DNA from: Argyresthia goedartella
Taxonomy: Eukaryota > Arthropoda > Insecta > Lepidoptera > Argyresthiidae
Assembly: GCA_949825045.1 (NCBI GenBank)
Contig: OX463815.1
Span: 16,113,231 to 16,177,230 of the forward strand
Direction of reading: 5' to 3'
DNA length: 64,000 nucleotides
The notes under the pieces are model-generated. The model was not told where the DNA came from. It saw nothing but the letters and a program-made list of their open reading frames with translations, and searched no databases. Numbering within the stretch: position 1 is the stretch's first letter; every line of letters begins with the position of its first letter. The position numbers and the translations under genes were made by a program. Of the stretch, positions 53,276-64,000 are shown piece after piece.

Positions 53276-53564
53276 TTAGGAACAAAGTTTATCAAAGTTT
53301 AGTTTATTTCATTCAAATCGGAATTGTGATATCTTTTTATCGTCATTAATATTGGATACTGCTATATTTCAAAAAAAAAAATTGCGTTTTGCTGACTATG
53401 TATGATTTTGATATTATTCATCGCTTTATTCCAAGTTTTGCCAACATCGTCTATCCGCGCTGTAAAACGGAAGTTTCACTGTATAATAGTAGTCTAAGTG
53501 ACAGTTACATAACGAAATCTCTCGCCTGTCGGCTCGTTTCATAAACCCACACTCGTATTTAATG
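53276..53564. other. AT-rich stretch without recognised features
   Basis: Nothing recognised. Confidence 0.4.
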
Positions 53565-53857
53565 CATAATTAATCTAATTATATACAGTTACTTACACTG
53601 CTTTGTCTACAAACATATTGATATTATGAGCACTCTATGATTTGTTCAGGAGCCGCATCTATTAAATTATTCACAGATGTTTGAAATTTGAATGTAATAA
53701 GAACATCGAATTCAATGTTATAATAACAATAGCAATAATAACATTTTTTCAGATAATAAATGTGTTCTAAGAAAACAGTTTTTCTTTGAGCTGTTTGTAA
53801 TTTGCGGTTTTAAACGCATTATAGAGGGTTTATTATATCTGTGTAGATAAAACAATA
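53565..53857 (+). repeat. Local duplication, copy 2
   Basis: Counterpart of 51,905-52,262; the shared landmarks are listed there. More diverged in the middle, where it has an ATAATAACAATAGCAATAAT insertion. Confidence 0.7.
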
Positions 53858-53955
53858 TAAGCGGTGGATCATTGGGTCATGCGGTGTTTGTGATTCTTCA
53901 TCAAGTCTTAGGTTCAAATCCCGCGGATCCGAAACGTTTTTTTTTTTCTTTTTAC
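53858..53955 (+). other. tRNA-like / Pol III-like remnant with T-run
   Basis: AGCGGTGGATCATTGGGTCA … TTAGGTTCAAATCCCGCGGA has a B-box match (GGTTCAAATCC) and ends with a long T-run at 53,938-53,947, as Pol III units do. The acceptor and T stems do not pair well, so it is not a functional tRNA gene; more likely a SINE head or tRNA pseudogene. Confidence 0.35.
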
Positions 53956-54955
53956 CTTATGCATCGAGGTCGCTCGGTCAGCCAGGCACTAATGATTAAT
54001 TACGTACAAAAGAAATTAAGTTGAGTCTACATGAAAGCAGATGCAATTTTTGCCAAATAAAAGGTACTTTTTATATATCAAAAGGCTTAGCTGAAGATGC
54101 TGGCCACTACTGCCAGGTTTAGGGGGGAGGGAGGAGTTATAAACAGTTGCAGCTAGGATTGGAGCTGATAACGTTTTTAAAAAAGACTGAGTAGGAGACG
54201 GGCAGTTGGGGGGCTGGAAACAGAAACAACAACTGCTAGCCAATTAGTGACATTTGAGCTGTTAACCCTTTTTGGTGAACACACGCCACCACACGCACCA
54301 CTGGCAGAGTTTTGGAGTGCATTACGGATGCGCAGGACAGGGTCAGTCTTCTGCTACTTATCGCTACAATTTCACTAACATGATTTCGCTATAACTTACA
54401 GGCATAGGTACTACGACTGTAGATACTAACATTGGGTGTATAGGTACTTATAATGACAAATCATCTCACTTAATATGAGGTAATAATTTTAATACCCCTT
54501 TGCGCCAGATGTTAGAAGGAAGGTAATGGATTTGTACAGATCGTTAAAGTGAGATTTTAGCCTACATAATTTTAGTAATAACTTTATAAGTTAGATTTAA
54601 GGTCGCAAAATGTAGTTTACAAAGTTATTGGTGTGGCTACTTTCATGCTTCATGTACCTACATAGGTAACTAGTTGCATTCATACGTTTTTTAATATAAT
54701 GAAATACTAGACTTGTCTTATGTTTTCAGATGCTTAAAGTGGCTTACTTTAATTGACCTAAGGTTTTGATCACTGCACAAGATATTTATATACGCATGTG
54801 AGATACATTTTATAGTTCGGACGGGGGCCTTGTTTACTCACTTATTTTACTATGCTGGGGACGAGTCCTACTTAGTAGCCGCTGGTCCAATAACTCGGTG
54901 ATTTTCAGTGAGATACTCTTAGTAACTTCCGTTAAATATAACTAATCCGAGACCA
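53956..54955. other. AT-rich stretch without recognised features
   Basis: A 75-codon minus-strand frame (54,016-54,243) lacks motifs. Confidence 0.4.
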
Positions 54956-55375
54956 CAAAGTCCACATCAACCGGCTTCATAAAATACAAAGAAAGCTTTT
55001 GAACGCGCTTGACATAAGAACTCATAATTTAGTCTTCGTTGAAACACCTGCTGTATTTCATGGGATCCCTCTTTTAGCAAGCCGTGCACAGTTCATGGAC
55101 GCATGCTTCTTATTTCAAACCCTCTCCAATATTGTTGACTGTTCACATATACTTGAAAATCTCAATTTTAAAATCCCTCCATTATCTAGCAGATCCCACA
55201 ACGTCTTTATAGTTAATCATTTTCTTACTATTATGTTCAAAACTCATTCACAAGGCGAACCTCGAACTTTTATAATAAACAACTTTGTGATCCAGACATT
55301 GACATATTTAATATTTCTTTAGGCTCATTAAAGTTAAAATTAAGGTTAATATTGTTTAATTTTTGGTCAATTTTA
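54956..55375 (+). pseudogene. LINE C-terminal remnant (second lineage)
   Basis: A 107-codon frame (54,999-55,322) with KLLNALDIRTHNLVFVE-like opening, PLLASRAQFMDACFLFQTLS, NIVDCSHILENLNFKIPPLS and SRSHNVF. In order this matches the C-terminal region of CR1/Jockey-type ORF2 proteins (…L..RR…D..FLFKI.N..ID…LL..I.F..P…R…F). Frameshifts follow near 55,260, where LCDPDIDIFNISLGSLK lies in another frame. Confidence 0.65.
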
Positions 55376-58244
55376 AAATAATGTTTTCATTTTAATTGTC
55401 GTTCTTATAGTTTCTCAAACCCACTAATTTGCTCTCGTAAAGCATGTTACTTTGTATTTTTCATGAAACGCAAGGCCTACTTTGAAAGCTTATTTCTTGT
55501 GTCATTGTTCTTATATGTGACCGTTTGTTTCTTATAAATAAAAATAATATAATTATCCGCCTAACTACATACTTTATACATTTATATACTTTACATGATT
55601 TACCAACTTTCTGCTTGCGGTTATGTAAGACAGTAATATATGCGTTCATTATTACGAGTAGAGGCTCGGTGTCCACAAAATCATATTTATATTCCCGCCT
55701 ACAGATAACGTAGTTAAATATACGCAATTAATAAGCACGACAAAAGCATTTCGCTTCGATGTCGTTCATATTGATAAATCCCTCAATAACTCAAATTTTA
55801 ATAAGACATCAACTGTGATTTCCTTATTAAGATACAAACTTGTTATTTCAGCTCGCTAAAACATAGTAGCACTCATCGATCTGCGATAACGACTGTTTCA
55901 TTTATGTTCGCGATCTCTACTCAACTCTAATCTGATAGTGGATCCAAAATTGAATAATTAATCGTGTAGCCACGAGAGTCAAATTGATTTCGCCTAAACT
56001 TATCGCTGCTTAGCCGGAACTATTGTGCGCTGTCGGGATAGTTAATAACTTCATAATAAGTTTAGTGTATCAATAGTGATAAATCCAACATACTCTTAAT
56101 TAATACAGAATCTATGAGACTGAATCGAGGAGACGATTAATTCCAGTTGTTAAGTGAATAGTTTTGTATATCGGTCAAAACATCTCGTTTGTATTAAACT
56201 CATAACTTTAAACTAATTACCTACCCCACCTTCATGAAATGGAAGTTCCGAGCGAGATTAAAGCCCTAATTTATTATTAATTTATGAAACTTAAATTATT
56301 TTTCGACGACGACGATGAAGACCTTACTAAACGTAGAAAGAGAGAGTTTTTTACATTAATAACACGGAAGAGTAAGTCATTCACCTATTAAAATAATAAA
56401 ACATTGAATCGAGCACTAAGAATGAACAATATTATCACGGCATGCATATTGTTTACAGTAATGTCATGGACCTTTTGGGTATCAAAGTGTGATCTTATCG
56501 TGGTCACCCTGGGAACAACTTATTATTTTTTATTGAGTATTTGTTTACTTTCCTCTTAATTATTTAAAAGCAAGTATTATACATCGATGTAAATTAAGGG
56601 ACGCGGGGAATGAACATCGATGGTATTATGCCATTTCAATATAACTACATTGTAGTTTGTCTTTGATACGGAGTCTCAACAATTTACCTAGACGTAGTAT
56701 CAAAGGCAATCATACAATATACAAGCACTGACTGTGGTAGGTAAACTAAAATAGGGTTCAGTAAGAAATATTTGACTTCAGTATTCCTTAATTTCTTAAA
56801 AACATCGATTTAATTGAATGAATCGATACGGCCTTCAAACATCTGTGAATTGAATGCAGTCATCATTGAATTCAATTATTTTTCATCGAACGATTCATCG
56901 ATTTTTTGGGTATCAGCCCTAAAATAAAAAGAGTGTACCGTACAATATAACCTTGTAACCTTGCAATGATATTCAGTTTTGTAAAGCAATTTTTTAAGTT
57001 ATGGTTAGAATAGTTTCTTAGTCAACGTAAATCGTAAAATTGCCTTCTATTGTCATTATTACAATAAATTTGTATTTTTAAATACAATTAATATGTATTT
57101 CAGCTGTAAACATTTATGTAAATGTGCATATCGTGTGCCCTTCTGCTTATTTTATGTACCTAGTTCTTAAAAATTGTATAATATAAGTGAAAAAATGTTT
57201 CAGTGCTCGTGACATTTAAAGGGCTATTGCATAATTATTGCGATATATGTACACAACTGCTGCAATAAACATCTGAAAAGGTAATTTGATAAGGCCAATT
57301 ATGATGATGAGTACAATATTAGTACAAGTGCAACCCACTTTATAAATTAATCTTTCAAACTTCGATACTCAGAAACCTCCTCATAACATCTCAAAGATAT
57401 TTTCAATTATCTACTTGTTTATGTACAAAGGTATTAGAGCTCGCCTAAATTTATACAAATTTACTGCTATTTGCCCCTGGCTGAACGCGGAATGTTACGA
57501 CTTATTATTCTCCTTTGTGCGAATAAAGTATGATTTTTTGTACTGGATAATGATGAGGTCGGTTCTCGGCTAGGGTTCATGGGCTCTGAGCCAGCTGTCA
57601 CGCCTCTCTCTCTCGCCCATGCATGCATCTCTCTTTAACCAATGCCTCGCTCTGCCCCCTCCGGGCGGCATTCAGAGGCCTACAAAATTGGCGTGACTAT
57701 AGAGGTTCCCTTACATGCGCCGTCGCCGGTAATGTACCATTTTCAACTGGATTTTTTCTTTACATAATCTAATTTCACTAAAAATTTTCATGAAGCAGTA
57801 AAAAGATCGCCCTCTCGCATTAATTTCAATAACACTTAAGTGTCACATTTATTTATGTACACGCTTACTACAAATAAGAATTTGCGCCTGACCTTCTACA
57901 AGTTGAACCATACAGTTTTCCGATTAAAATTCCGTACAAACAAGCTAGCCACCTGCCCAGTTGCACAAAACAGCCTAGCATTTTGTAGCTACGATTTGGA
58001 CCGAATTTATTACGGTCATTAAATAGCAAACCTGAACCTAACACATATCTATAAATTGAATCATATTTGTGCAGGTAGAGCTCCCGCTGGATATGTATAT
58101 TTTACACAAGAACTGAGTTACAATAAGAGATTTACGAGTATGCTCTATGCGAGCTCTGTTGGTCGTGTGTGTGAGACAAACAGTACAATTTACATTGTAA
58201 TATTGTATGCTAAAATGTACGGTTTAAGTTAATAACTTGAAAGA
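55376..58244. other. Long AT-rich segment without recognised features
   Basis: About 2.9 kb. Short open frames at 55,461-55,727 (-) and 57,840-58,022 (+) have no motifs. Near 56,800-56,905 there are several ATCGAT/ATTGAATTCA-type phrases. A GC-richer patch at 57,560-57,730 (a CTCTCTCTC run, TGCATGCATC) has no coding frame. Confidence 0.45.
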
Positions 58245-58525
58245 TGTTTCGTAGTCTCAGTTTCACGCTTACTTCTCACACAAGATATGCAGGTTCGAAT
58301 CCAGTATGTAGCAATGAGATAAGTTATCTATCTTAGCTACGTGTTTCGGATGACACATAAGGCTGTAGTTCCCTGAAAGCAGGTGGTAGTAGCCGTAAAA
58401 CCCTCCACCAATCGGCACTGAGCCTGCGTGGTGGTGTATGGCTCAACCTTACTCGTATCCAGATCAAGGCATGTGCCCCTCGGTGGGGACATTAACAAGC
58501 TACATTTATTTATTTATTATAACAC
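58245..58525 (+). mobile_element. SINE family 2
   Basis: GTAGTCTCAGTTTCACGCTT, B-box-like GGTTCGAATCCAG, GTGTTTCGGATGACACATAA, AGGTGGTAGTAGCCGTAAAA, GAGCCTGCGTGGTGGTGTAT and CCCCTCGGTGGGGACATTAA then a TTTATTTATT tail. Confidence 0.88.
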
Positions 58526-59939
58526 GAAAAGCCTTTAGAAATCCTTTAATAAGTGGAGCGCTCTCTTTTCCCCGTTGTTAATGTTGGCGGATTATCGTAC
58601 TTGTAATTCTGTAGAGCATACGGTGCTGATTGGCTGTATCTCCTCGAGACTGAACTGAAATAGGCAGGTATATCTTTAAATGGAGTCAGTACATATTATG
58701 ATATTATTAGATTCGATTTTCTCAAAGGCGTCTTGCTATAAACATAACATAAACAAGCCCAAGGTTGACATATTAACAATCAGTCATTATCATCATTACC
58801 GTAGGCTGCACTCGTACAAAAAAACCAACAAGGCACTTATGATCACGTTTTGAAATATACTTCTAAAACTCTCCGTAAAACTAACGGCTACACGCTCAGA
58901 CACTAGCCCAGCTTAGCTTAAAAGTTGCTCTTAGTTGGAAGTTGGTTAGCAGTGAAAAGTCAAATAACTGACGGGCCCCGAGGCAACGGCCACGGTCAAG
59001 TAAATACTTTGGTGGTAATACACACAGAGCTTGCCTACAGCAACGTTGAAGGGATAGTTACGAGTAACTAAGCTAGTGCTTGTGCGAGTAAAATCGTTTG
59101 ACCTTTGAGTGTCACACGATTTGTAAGTGTAACCAAGAAAATAAATGGCGATTATCGCAAATTGGCTGCACAAAGAAGGTAATTGGCAAAAGGAAAAAGT
59201 AAAGTCGGCCAAATAATGGCAGAGTAACTTAGATGGTTATTCAAACGTGATCCTAAACGATGTTATAAGAGATTAATGTGATTTTTCAGCGATGAATGTA
59301 TAGTACATTCAAAATATGCACAGGTGTGAGTGTACCTAAGTATATGTCAAATACAAACTTTTAGGCAAATTCAAAAGAGGTGGAAGTCTGGCCGATACAT
59401 TATTGACTTTGATATCGTCGCGACCAACCACGCCTAGCTGCTTCTGATAGGAAAAGGTCGTAGGGAAATCGCTGAAACAAATTGTTGGATCGGTTTCAAA
59501 GCATTTCTGTTCCGTGGGCTTATTGGTGTTCTTGTTTTATGTTACCAGAGCCGCAATGTCGATATTAAACCAAGGGTCCTTTAGTGATGGGCTGTGACTC
59601 TATTTTCTATCTCTGTGAAACATTTAGTTCATCAGACATTTTATTCTTCCAAACAAAACGAGGATAGATTCATATTTATCCCAGAAGAAAAGAAAGCAGA
59701 CATATACGAGTTTAAAGAGAAAAAAATGTTATGATTATGATTTTGTAGCCTTTCCTCGACATTTAGAGTGAATTATACTTTCCTCTAATTAAAGGATGTT
59801 TTTGGATTCCGTTTTCGCGCCATCGTAATTCGTAACACAAAGGAACTTAATATATAGCAGTTCATATACATACAATGAAATAATAATCAATAAGTTACAC
59901 GAAAGCACGAGTATCGTACCTATAAAGTGTTAACATTAA
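58526..59939. other. AT-rich segment without recognised features
   Basis: A minus-strand 88-codon frame (58,946-59,212) begins MADFTFSFCQLPSLCSQFAI and has two hydrophobic stretches but no family I recognise. It has no splice or promoter support. Confidence 0.35.
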
Positions 59940-60090
59940 CATTTTCATGCAGGCACATATATTTCCTCGGGCCACACACTAGGATACCTTTTGTCGCAGG
60001 AACCAGAAACAGCGGCGTCACAAACATAACACCCAAGACCTATTTTTTTTCATTATTCTCAGCCGGGATTCGAACCTCTCGCTTGGTAAG
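59940..60090 (-). mobile_element. SINE family 1 (head truncated)
   Basis: Minus strand: CCAAGCGAGAGGTTCGAATC, CCGGCTGAGAATAATG, GTGACGCCGCTGTTTCTGGT, CGACAAAAGGTATCCTAGTG and TATGTGCCTGCATG. The A-box region upstream of CCAAGCGAG is lost. Confidence 0.8.
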
Positions 60091-60136
60091 TACACAGCTT
60101 GCACGATACAAAACATTTTCTGACTCTATTTTTAAG

Positions 60137-60757
60137 ATGCCGTAGAGAAGCAAGGAACCCTTATAGTTTCGTCAAGTCTGTCTGTCCGGCTGTCCGTCTG
60201 TCCGTCGGTCCGTCCGTCTGTCCGTATGTCACAGCAACTTTATTCCGAAACTATCAAGACTACACACTTAAAACTTGGTATGTAGATGTATTCTGTGAAC
60301 CACTTTGCGTTTATCAAAAAAATAAAAAAATAAAAATTAATGGAACTGAAACCAAAAAATATTTTTTTCATCAAACCTTAATGTGTTCCTAAACCTACAG
60401 ACCCTTCCAAAGTGGAAAAAATTGAGTTCCCCCCTCCATCCCATAATTTTTAAAGTAAGAGAATGAAAAATCTAAAAAAATATATGTCGTGTATCTCAAT
60501 AAACACTTTCAACGAAAATTGGTTTTAACAACAAAAAAATAAAAAAATTAAGATATAAAACATTTATTAAAAACTGCAAATATAACTTTGTCATTCATAC
60601 AAACACTTTGAAAAACAAAGTAATTATTTGCTGGTGAAGAATGATAGTGATATTTTGGCTAGGTGTATCAGGTGCATCTGGAGTAGGTACCTTCCTAATT
60701 TAATTTTTTGGCTTATATTCTACATTTATGTGCGATGTCCGACACGCACTTGGCCAG
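60137..60757 (+). repeat. Dispersed repeat family A, diverged long subfamily
   Basis: AAGGAACCCTTATAGTTTCG, then CTGTCTGTCCGGCTGTCCGT repeated as a CCGT/CTGT run, AAACTTGGTATGTAGATGTA, AT-rich middle, and the end GTCCGACACGCACTTGGCC. It has the same opening logic and terminal phrase as the shorter family-A copies, but a different interior. Confidence 0.7.
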
Positions 60758-60962
60758 TTTTTGACTTTATGCGAGCAATGGGGTTTCTCAAATGGAATGA
60801 AAAGCCAACCTTCTAAGGTTCTAATGAAAATTTAAATGCTCTGGGAACACTCATTTTGTACATCCCTTAATTACATAATTACATTATTTGTATCTGTAAG
60901 GGCCCTACTTTGAGCATGATGATAAAGGAACAATGCAACAACTTTGTATATAAAAGTGGTAT

Positions 60963-61074
60963 GCGCAGCGTATAAGTTGGACCAAAATGGCGGCGACTGC
61001 GCAGGTAAAAATAATTGTTTTAGATACATTTTACCCTGCGCTGACGCCGCCATTCTGGTTAAACTTATACGCCG
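60963..61074. repeat. Foldback hairpin with ~47-bp arms
   Basis: The left arm GCGCAGCGTATAAGTTGG-ACCAAAATGGCGGCGACTGC-GCAGGTAAAA pairs with the right arm TTTTACCCTGCGCTGACGCC-GCCATTCTGGTTAAACTTAT-ACGCCG, with about five or six mismatches and one indel by eye and a loop of ~17 bases. GC-rich arms in an AT-rich region. Could be a foldback/MITE relic or a miRNA-like or hp-siRNA precursor. Confidence 0.85.
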
Positions 61075-61764
61075 GGTACTGTAATTAGGTGTCAGTTAAG
61101 TACCTATAGAGTCTCTCTGTCTGTAGACGATAATGTTAATTGTTTTGAAATGTTACCTGTAATTGAATTTATTGTTATTCTAAATATATTTGAAATTTTT
61201 ATTACTATGGCAATTCCAAATAACAGATGAATTAGCAAACAAAATGTTAATTTTAATCCTAGAGAACATTTGTGTAAATGGATGGTCTGTTCCTAACTAC
61301 GTTGCTGACTGACAAAAGAAAAACTTATGTCTATCATGAAACTCGGCAAGAATCTTTTGTATAATTTTCTACAACAAAGAAAAGTGCCTTCCATCTCAAT
61401 TTGTATTAAATTGTGCTTAACGTCATGCAACCACGATAACCGATTATTTAGGTAAATAGGTACAAACACGGACGAACATCTGTATACTCGTAGGTATCGA
61501 AAATGTAAGTAAGTTCAGGTGAAATTACTATAATTTCTTTGTGTGCATACTTCACTCGATTTACTCTCTAGAGAAAAGTCTATCTGTATATTGCTTCTTA
61601 CATCAGATGATATCAGATAACACCGCTCACATAACCACAGGCAAGAGAATACTATTTTATATATGTAGATAGGTATAGGTATTTTAAGATTTCATGCCAA
61701 AACGGTCAAGGGGATAGACACATCTCCTAAATGGTCTAACAAAAGTGAGAACTTGATTCTGTTA
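61075..61764. other. AT-rich stretch without recognised features
   Basis: Nothing recognised. Confidence 0.4.
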
Positions 61765-61945
61765 CCAAGTTTGGTGATGGAAAACATTGTGAGGAAACCT
61801 TCATTACTCCATAGCTGCAGCGATGGGCTTGCCCCCTGTCACGCAAAATGGAGTATTGAATAACTGACTATAAGTGGGCTCAATCATTTGTGCCTCTGCC
61901 ACCCCGTATGGGAAAAAGCGCGACGCTGTGTTTGTTTTGTTTTAC
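61765..61945 (+). mobile_element. SINE family 3, body and tail only
   Basis: GGTGATGGAAAACATTGTGA, GGAAACCTTCATTACTCCAT, GCTGCAGCGATGGGCTTGCC, CCCTGTCACGCAAAATGGAG and CCCCGTATGGGAAAAAGCGC then GACGCTGTGTTTGTTT. The tRNA-like head is replaced by unrelated sequence. Confidence 0.85.
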
Positions 61946-63229
61946 CAAGTCTGATACATTGTTTTTTTCTTTTAATATAATATTCAAAGATGGACTCCGT
62001 TCCCAATACTTAGATCTAATGCCAAAACGGTTTCCCAGGGGTACAATATGTACAATTTTCGTTTATTTGTCATCGCTTCCGCATCGCTTCCGCATCGCTT
62101 CCACAACGTAAATGGGACGCGCTCGATAGCGTCAGCGTATCGACAGTTGCGATCTAAAGCGGGTTTCGAAAACGCGTTGGAATTTTTCAGTCGAATCTGA
62201 TAAGGAGCTGCAATATGTCAATATTATCCCTTCCTCTAGGATCGACGTATTCCTCGAATAACGAGTTTAGAAGGCCGCTATCCTTTATAATTTGAACCAA
62301 ATATCTTAATCTTATCTAATCTATGTTCAGTGTGTACAATTATAAAATGTGCTAACTGGTTACTGATGATCAAACTTTGATCAACATTATTATCTACTAA
62401 TATCTTTTATATCAAACTATTCATACACCAAATCAAACCTTTCATAAATCTCTGATAACACGAAAGTCATATTGCTCATTTAGTTATCATACACATTGAG
62501 TAATCAAATGTGGGTTTTATTCGCAGACATCCAATGAAAATAGAGAACACATTGTCATATCTATGTAAAACCCAATAGTCTAGTGTACCTAAAGAAAAAC
62601 CACGCTGCTATTCCTAGGGGAAAAACATGCATATCCGTATAAAAACTCGAGTAAATATATCGCGAACATTAAATTCATGTAATGTATTGCAAACTATGAG
62701 GACCTAAACAAGTTAGCACTTAAACTCGCACACCAATTCTAAAAAGGCGATTTCGAAAATACGAGTACAGGATGACAGATAAGTAAAAACACAGTCTGCT
62801 TAGCTCTGAGTCAATTGCTTGGCGTATTCCGGCTTTCCGATTTTAGGTAAGTTACTGTTACCGCCAAACAAAATAATCTAACAGAAAGGAATGATAAAAT
62901 ATTCACGCACATAACTATATAGGTACTTAGCTCACAGTCCTGGTGACACTTATTTAAATTCCATGAGCAGAGCAGATTCAAGCATGAATGTACGACCAAA
63001 GTTCTCGAAAACTCTGAAGTTTGCACCCTAATGAAGTAGAATCTGTGTTGGCTAGAGGCTAACTGTTGGCACGTAATACAGAGTTCAGATTTTGTTAACC
63101 TTAACTTTATGTTTTTTTAATTAGGCACATGTATCATCGGGTAATCCACAATAACTTGAAATTAATGTTTTTAAAATTGCATCGCGATTTTGAAACACAA
63201 CCCTTTAAGCTGTTGGACACAGCCCTTTA
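61946..63229. other. AT-rich segment with one small minisatellite
   Basis: Apart from the 11-bp tandem at 62,068-62,102, nothing is recognised. Short frames at 61,890-62,111 (+) and 62,811-63,026 (-) lack motifs. Confidence 0.4.
62068..62102 (+). repeat. 11-bp minisatellite, about three copies
   Basis: The unit ATCGCTTCCGC follows itself twice more in direct succession, then decays. Confidence 0.85.
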
Positions 63230-63300
63230 GCGTGAAGAGTGGAAAAGAGGAAAAGAGGCATTTGCCCAGCAGGGGGAAGTACAAGCTAATAATACTGATA
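63230..63300 (+). mobile_element. RTE-like LINE 3' end
   Basis: REEWKRGKEAFAQQGEV reads in frame, matching the last residues of RTE-clade ORF2 (compare 38,930-38,985), followed by an AATAATACTGATAAA tail. Confidence 0.65.
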
Positions 63301-63609
63301 AAAACTAAATGTTAAGGTTCAAATCCTTTAAAAAAAGTATGATCGTTAAAACTGGGCCAAAGCAAATTATGAAAACTGCATTAAATGAAATTTATTGCCG
63401 TGGCGGGAAAGGCGGCGAAAAAAGGAGGCGACGAGCATAGAGTTTGAAGCCACAGGCGAGGACTTCAATAATTCGAGTCAGGCAATTGCCATTTCCACTT
63501 TTCTTAAAAAAATGCAAAAAAATTAATGAAAATTCTATAGAAAACATATTTGCTGTCAACATTTACTTTTTTTAACACAGTCTTTTAGTTCCTGTTCCTG
63601 CGAGTTATT
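63301..63609. other. AT-rich stretch without recognised features
   Basis: A purine-rich GGAAAGGCGGCGAAAAAAGG run at 63,405-63,425; no coding frame. Confidence 0.4.
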
Positions 63610-63790
63610 TTTTCATATTTTTTAAGGCAAAGGTAACTGGATGGTACGGTCTTGTTAAGCCTCCGCTGTCTGACGGACGGACCGTCGGCAGGCTCTATCT
63701 CCTGTACCGTAAAAGGGAGAGAGTTGAAAATTTCACAGAAAGTGTATTTCTGTTGCCGCTGCAGCTACAAAAATGAAACGAGATTTTATA
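63610..63790 (+). repeat. Dispersed repeat family A, partial
   Basis: TTAAGCCTCCGCTGTCTGAC, GGCAGGCTCTATCTCCTGTA, GAAAATTTCACAGAAAGTGT and ATTTCTGTTGCCGCTGCAGC align in order with 32,870-32,970. It lacks the GGGTTCCGTACCC opening in good form and the terminal CACTTGRCCG phrase. Confidence 0.65.
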
Positions 63791-64000
63791 AACTAAAGCG
63801 GGACGTGTTATAATTACAACGCAACCCGTAATATTACAAACTAACATGATTCAACCGCGATCGAAGATTTCGCGGCTTCTCACATGGCTATGGTGGCGCT
63901 GTTAGTTTGATATCGGTTTCGTAATCTTAGGGTTCTGACTGAACACAAAAAGACAATACTCTTTTGTTGTGGCCATGGGAACTTTGTAATAAAACGACGC

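Noticed and set aside
55376..58244. Looking for a gene in the longest repeat-poor stretch
   Set aside because: Only frames of about 60-90 codons with no motif, AT-biased codons and no coordinated splice sites were found.

Overview
The window reads as nuclear chromosomal DNA of a lepidopteran insect (moth or butterfly). It is AT-rich and nearly gene-empty, and it is packed with repeats typical of Lepidoptera: several tRNA-headed SINE families, Jockey/CR1-like LINE fragments sharing one 3'-end hairpin, RTE-like LINE tails, TA-flanked and short-TIR MITEs, and the 'CCGTCTGTCCGTC' dispersed repeats. No bacterial operons, rRNA genes, intact tRNA genes or CRISPR arrays were seen. All calls come from reading the sequence; no database search was run.

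Layout. 1-1.7 kb: intergenic DNA or intron with a SINE. 1.74-8.61 kb: a giant inverted repeat with two ~3-kb arms, nearly identical by eye, around an 843-bp spacer. Each arm carries the same wrecked PIF/Harbinger (HARBI1-like) transposase, already interrupted by two LINE 3' ends before the arms were duplicated. The outer left edge lies exactly at a splice-acceptor-like AG; the right edge continues into an open frame, as if spliced. 8.9-10.4 kb: decayed LINE reverse transcriptase cut by a SINE. 11-25 kb: MITEs, a GC-rich first-exon-like island at 13.3-13.5 kb, local duplications, LINE and SINE tails, a SINE split by a TTAA-flanked insertion, and a pair of TA-flanked MITEs, one an internal-deletion derivative of the other. 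25-42 kb: mostly featureless AT-rich DNA with scattered repeats and a degenerate LINE (34.4-35.3 kb).

42.3-45.2 kb is the only convincing genic patch: a possible minus-strand exon (42.3-42.5 kb), a 116-codon acidic ORF (43,434-43,784) and a 5' coding exon of at least ~255 codons (44,331 onward) with a splice acceptor upstream and donor-like sites at its end. Neither protein was recognised. 46.8-47.6 kb: a five-copy, 170-bp tandem array. 47.7-51.8 kb: LINE fragments, a BEL/Pao gag-like remnant, SINEs and the best-preserved LINE C-terminus (50,457-51,068). 51.9-53.9 kb: a diverged duplicated non-coding segment around G-quadruplex-capable and GC-rich patches. 54-64 kb: LINE and SINE relics, a 47-bp-arm foldback hairpin and RTE tails in otherwise empty DNA.

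The window therefore records nested transposon insertion and local duplication more than a working pathway. The features most worth following are the large palindrome (a potential long hairpin RNA source), the exon/intron coincidence at its edge, the 170-bp array, the MITE deletion pair and the foldback at 61 kb.
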